From: Lepeophtheirus salmonis
Taxonomy: Eukaryota > Arthropoda > Copepoda > Siphonostomatoida > Caligidae
DNA length: 64,000 nucleotides
Direction of reading: 5' to 3'
Assembly: GCF_016086655.4 (NCBI RefSeq)
Contig: NC_052131.2
Span: forward strand, 8,601,940 to 8,665,939
Positions 61,000-64,000 of the stretch are shown here, in pieces. Every line of letters begins with the position of its first letter. Within the stretch, counting starts at the first letter, position 1. A model generated the notes under the pieces. The model searched no databases. It was given only the letters and a program-made list of their open reading frames with translations, and was not told where the DNA came from. The position numbers and the translations under genes were made by a program.

Positions 61000-63190
61000 A
61001 GCTATTTTTTTTTAAAATATTGATAGGTTTAAGTAGTTTGTAGAGAATAAACTGCGTTAAGCAATTAGAAAGGAAAAACGGTTGTTTCGTGTCCTCTTTC
61101 TTCTTTTTTGATCATTATTTAATCGGTCGTTGTCGTGTTAACTTCTCCCTCTGAAGTAAACGTTCTCGCTTATCATTGCTGTAAATTATTATAAAATTAA
61201 TATATATCAGTTTAAATAGTAATTACAATATTTTCTCTCCATCTATTTAAATGTTGAAAGTTCCCCTCTTTATAGCAGTAATTTGCAGCTAACATTAGCA
61301 AACGTCTTAATTTAGGTGTATGTCTATATGTCTTCCTTCCGCCTTCTCCTCACGTTCATTTTTTCATTACAAACTACTCTAATCATTATAGGATGGGAGT
61401 TCTACAATAAATAAGTAGAATTGTAAAAAAAATATGATCTTAAAGGAGTCTAATACTTGTGCAGTTGCAAACTGAACAATATTTTCTTAATTTTTCAAAG
61501 CTGGTATCATTATTCTTTCATTCTTAGGGAACATCTAAGTATATAGTATGTGTGCTGCTCAGAAATGATGGGGAATACTTTAGAGGCTGTGTTTTTTGTT
61601 TTTTTTTTTTTTACTGGCAAATCATATTATTTACAACTCTATATATGCATGCGCTGTATAGTCTTAGTAATTGAAGATTGATCAGTATTAATTTTGTCAG
61701 CTATGACAAGACAAAATATGTTTTTTTTGTTGTTTTTTTTCCATGACGATGACAAGATGAAACAGCTATTTTTATGTTTCGTCTAATTAAAGCAAAGGTG
61801 TATGATCAGGGGAGTCTAGAGGATCTAGAGGACATATATTAAGGGTCTAATTGATAAATCAGGGTTTTTTTGTTTTTTTTGGACTTCATTAAGATTAATT
61901 ATGAGGGTATTGGGTCTGAGTTAAGGGCCATATATGCAAGGTTGATAATCATAGCAGCCATTTAATTCCGATTGTGCTCCGAAAAAATCAAAAACAACCA
62001 TGGAAGTGACGAAAAGATAGACTTTTTCTGAATGAGATGTAGCAAGAAACAGATATCATCGACTCCACCGGATATCCATGGACACCCGTCTAAAATATAC
62101 ATGGCTCTCTAAGTAATTGTCACATTATACTTGAGATATGATAAAGTTATAAATCAGAATCAGGTCTTTATTGAATTACTTAATCTTTCCTCCGAAAGGA
62201 GAACGAGAAAAGGGACACTGGTTGAAAAAAATCGACAGCTGACAAAAAATACACTATATATACCTGTCTTCGCGAGGTAAGACTGTTTCATGAAGAGAAT
62301 ACTTTTTTTTGTAACCAACTTAATTTGGGCTAAATTTGATCATGTGGTCGGGGTTTCGTTTAAATTAAAATAATGAATGAACAGAAATAAGTGTAGGTAA
62401 TTCCTCTACTTATTTCTGTTTGACCAGAAATTCACCAGAATGAGCGGGGAAATTATAAACAGTTTAAAACCTGCAAAATACCAACTCTACAGTGTATCAT
62501 GGATAAGTAGTTAATTATTTTGCAGTATGTAAAATAACTATATTAGAAGAATATACAAACTTTCTAATTTTTTAAACAATTTTTTTTTTGTCACATTCAT
62601 GTAATTATTAAATCAAATAAAGACTATTATTTAAACAAAACAAAACTATTATACAATATACAATCTTTCAAATTTTCTTAAAGAATTTTACTTTATATTG
62701 TTTTTCCTCCATTTTATCAATAGTAGAAAAACGCAAACACACCACAAGACGTCGAATTATTTATCCTTGAAGAACAAACTGCCAATTCAAAATGTTTGAT
62801 ATTGTTAAAATACGTTTGGACATGTTTACGAACATTATAAGAAAATTAACTTTTTATCCGAGTAAGGAATTTTCTGATGACAATACTCTTGAGTGCAACA
62901 TTCCTAGGGGTTATATTTCTAGAACTATGTCGAACAACTTCTTTCAAAATAGATCTAAGCAGTATGAGTAAATAATGCAATTCTTTATAATCTTATTAAG
63001 GAAGCCTTGCATTTATATGGTTTTTATTCCCTCTAATGTGCGATAGTCAAAATATTGTAAGCTTGACAAGAATAATAACAGTCCAAGTAATTGTTTTATC
63101 AACAAAATCATTTATTCATATCTAAAAAAAAATATACCACGGCCAAAAAAAAAAATAATAACCAGAAATCTGTTGGAACCACTCTTACCG
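61000..63190. other. Downstream of myosin, no confirmed gene
   Basis: A possible last exon on the minus strand (about 61119-61183) has a TTTACAG acceptor and reads NDKRERLLQREKLTRQRPIK before a TAA, but no in-phase upstream exon was found. Otherwise AT-rich with poly-T runs. Confidence 0.35.
62381..62419. repeat. Imperfect 17-bp hairpin
   Basis: ACAGAAATAAGTGTAGG and CCTCTACTTATTTCTGT pair at about 14 of 17 positions around TAATT. It is too short for a typical microRNA precursor. Confidence 0.7.
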
Positions 63191-63194
63191 ATAG

Positions 63195-63455
63195 AGTATC
63201 AGCCCGTATACATTCCAAATTTTCTTAGTCACTTTGAGATAGTAAGAATGAAAAATTTTCTTCCTTTGACATCTCCGTACTCGACGCACGATATTTTACA
63301 ACTGAACCGGCCAAGCACAATACTGTCAAATAGTGTTTGTAGTATACACTCACACCTTTATAATACTTTAGCAAATGACCCCATATGACCAATAATGAAC
63401 AAGATATACTTAGTTTAAAAAAGGGCGGGAAATACGAAATTACCTTATCCCCAAA
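63195..63455 (-). mobile_element. 5' fragment of the same mariner-like element
   Basis: The minus strand shares a long, gapped match with 7420-7625, including the leader and the start MSKEEN near 63268. The HTH frame stops after about 15 codons and no DDE block follows. It is a truncated copy. Confidence 0.65.
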
Positions 63456-63475
63456 ACTATTATAATATTAAAAAG

Positions 63476-63750
63476 TCTTCAATTTGTTAACTAATCAAGT
63501 CAAGTTTCAAGCATTTACTCAGAGTCCAAGTCCATGAATATTTTTATCAAGTTCGGTCCTAGTTCTCAAAAAAAAATCTAGAGTACTCACAAAAAAAGGC
63601 TTCCATTGAAATTATTGATGTGAATTTCGAGTCCAAGTGCGAGACTTAAATTTTGAACTCAAGCCAAGTCTCAAGTATTTGACAGTGTGATCAAGTTCAG
63701 TCACAAGTCTTCAAGATATTCACTCAAGTCCAAGTCTATACCTTCGGTAA
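63476..63750 (-). repeat. GACTCG/ACTTGG dispersed repeat, reverse orientation
   Basis: CAAGTCAAGTTTCAAGC, GAGTCCAAGTCC and CTCAAGTCCAAGTC occur in the order of the 8.3-kb copy. It ends near GGTAACAATTA as that copy does. It lies directly after the mariner 5' fragment, as the 7.67-kb copy lies directly after the related mariner relic. Confidence 0.6.
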
Positions 63751-64000
63751 CAATTAATCAGGGAAAATAATGATTTATTTTAATCAAATATCTATTCTAA
63801 CGCTGAATTGGCTTAACACCCCTGAGAAGTACCCGAGTTTAGATTTGAAAGGAGGTCTAATGAAATAATATATAATCAAAATTGTTCATTTTAGTATTTT
63901 TAGCTTTACTTTTAAGTATCTATTACTTATAAATGAGTGCTTAACCTCATAATATTTGCATTAAAAGCAAACGTTAACAACATAGGCCAAGGGAAAATAT

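Noticed and set aside
61184..61345. Upstream exon (LRRLLMLAANYCYKEG) for the possible minus gene
   Set aside because: Its phase does not match the downstream acceptor and its own acceptor is weak.
1..64000. CRISPR arrays, bacterial operons, rRNA
   Set aside because: No regularly spaced identical repeats, Shine-Dalgarno-led gene runs or rRNA cores were seen; the window is eukaryotic.

Overview
The window is AT-rich (roughly 70% by eye) animal nuclear DNA. GT-AG introns, many only 58-70 bp long, a striated-muscle-type myosin heavy chain, and many degenerate mariner, hAT, Helitron, P-element-like and Ty3/gypsy remnants point to an arthropod. The style and density of the mariner relics suggest a caligid copepod (salmon-louse type). 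That assignment is inference from pattern; no species marker was tested.

Only two genes are well supported. The main one is a complete muscle myosin II heavy chain on the + strand. It has a non-coding first exon near 47,728-47,942 and 15 coding exons from 51,332 to 60,789. The reading phase is kept across every junction, giving 1,941 codons, with all motor signatures, two IQ-like segments and a full coiled-coil tail. Second is a four-exon + strand gene (about 10,119-12,265) for a Pro/Ser-rich protein with three C-terminal 'DHLKxEG...PARP' modules, possibly cytoskeletal. A third candidate (46,606-47,106) is a small Cys/His-containing ORF of unknown function with a possible frameshift.

Region by region: 1-9.9 kb holds mariner relics and dispersed repeats. 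10.1-12.3 kb is the modular gene. 12.8-26.8 kb is intergenic, with a 'GAATTC' repeat family, a head-to-tail pair of Helitron-like elements, four more mariner-type relics and a third Helitron end. 26.8-33.3 kb is mostly featureless AT-rich DNA with poly-A/T repeat copies. 33.3-35.7 kb is a mosaic in which a gypsy pol fragment, part of it inverted, lies against a P-element/THAP-type transposase relic. 37.06-38.9 kb is an element with inverted repeats of about 150-175 bp. 40.8-41.95 kb is a hAT element with a near-perfect 8-bp target duplication. 46.6-61 kb is the gene-bearing part, and 61-64 kb is repeats.

I found no convincing novel multi-gene system. The most interesting structures are the inverted gypsy/P-element mosaic, the abutting Helitrons, the long-TIR element, two perfect palindromes, and the family of 'GACTCG/ACTTGG' repeats in both orientations.
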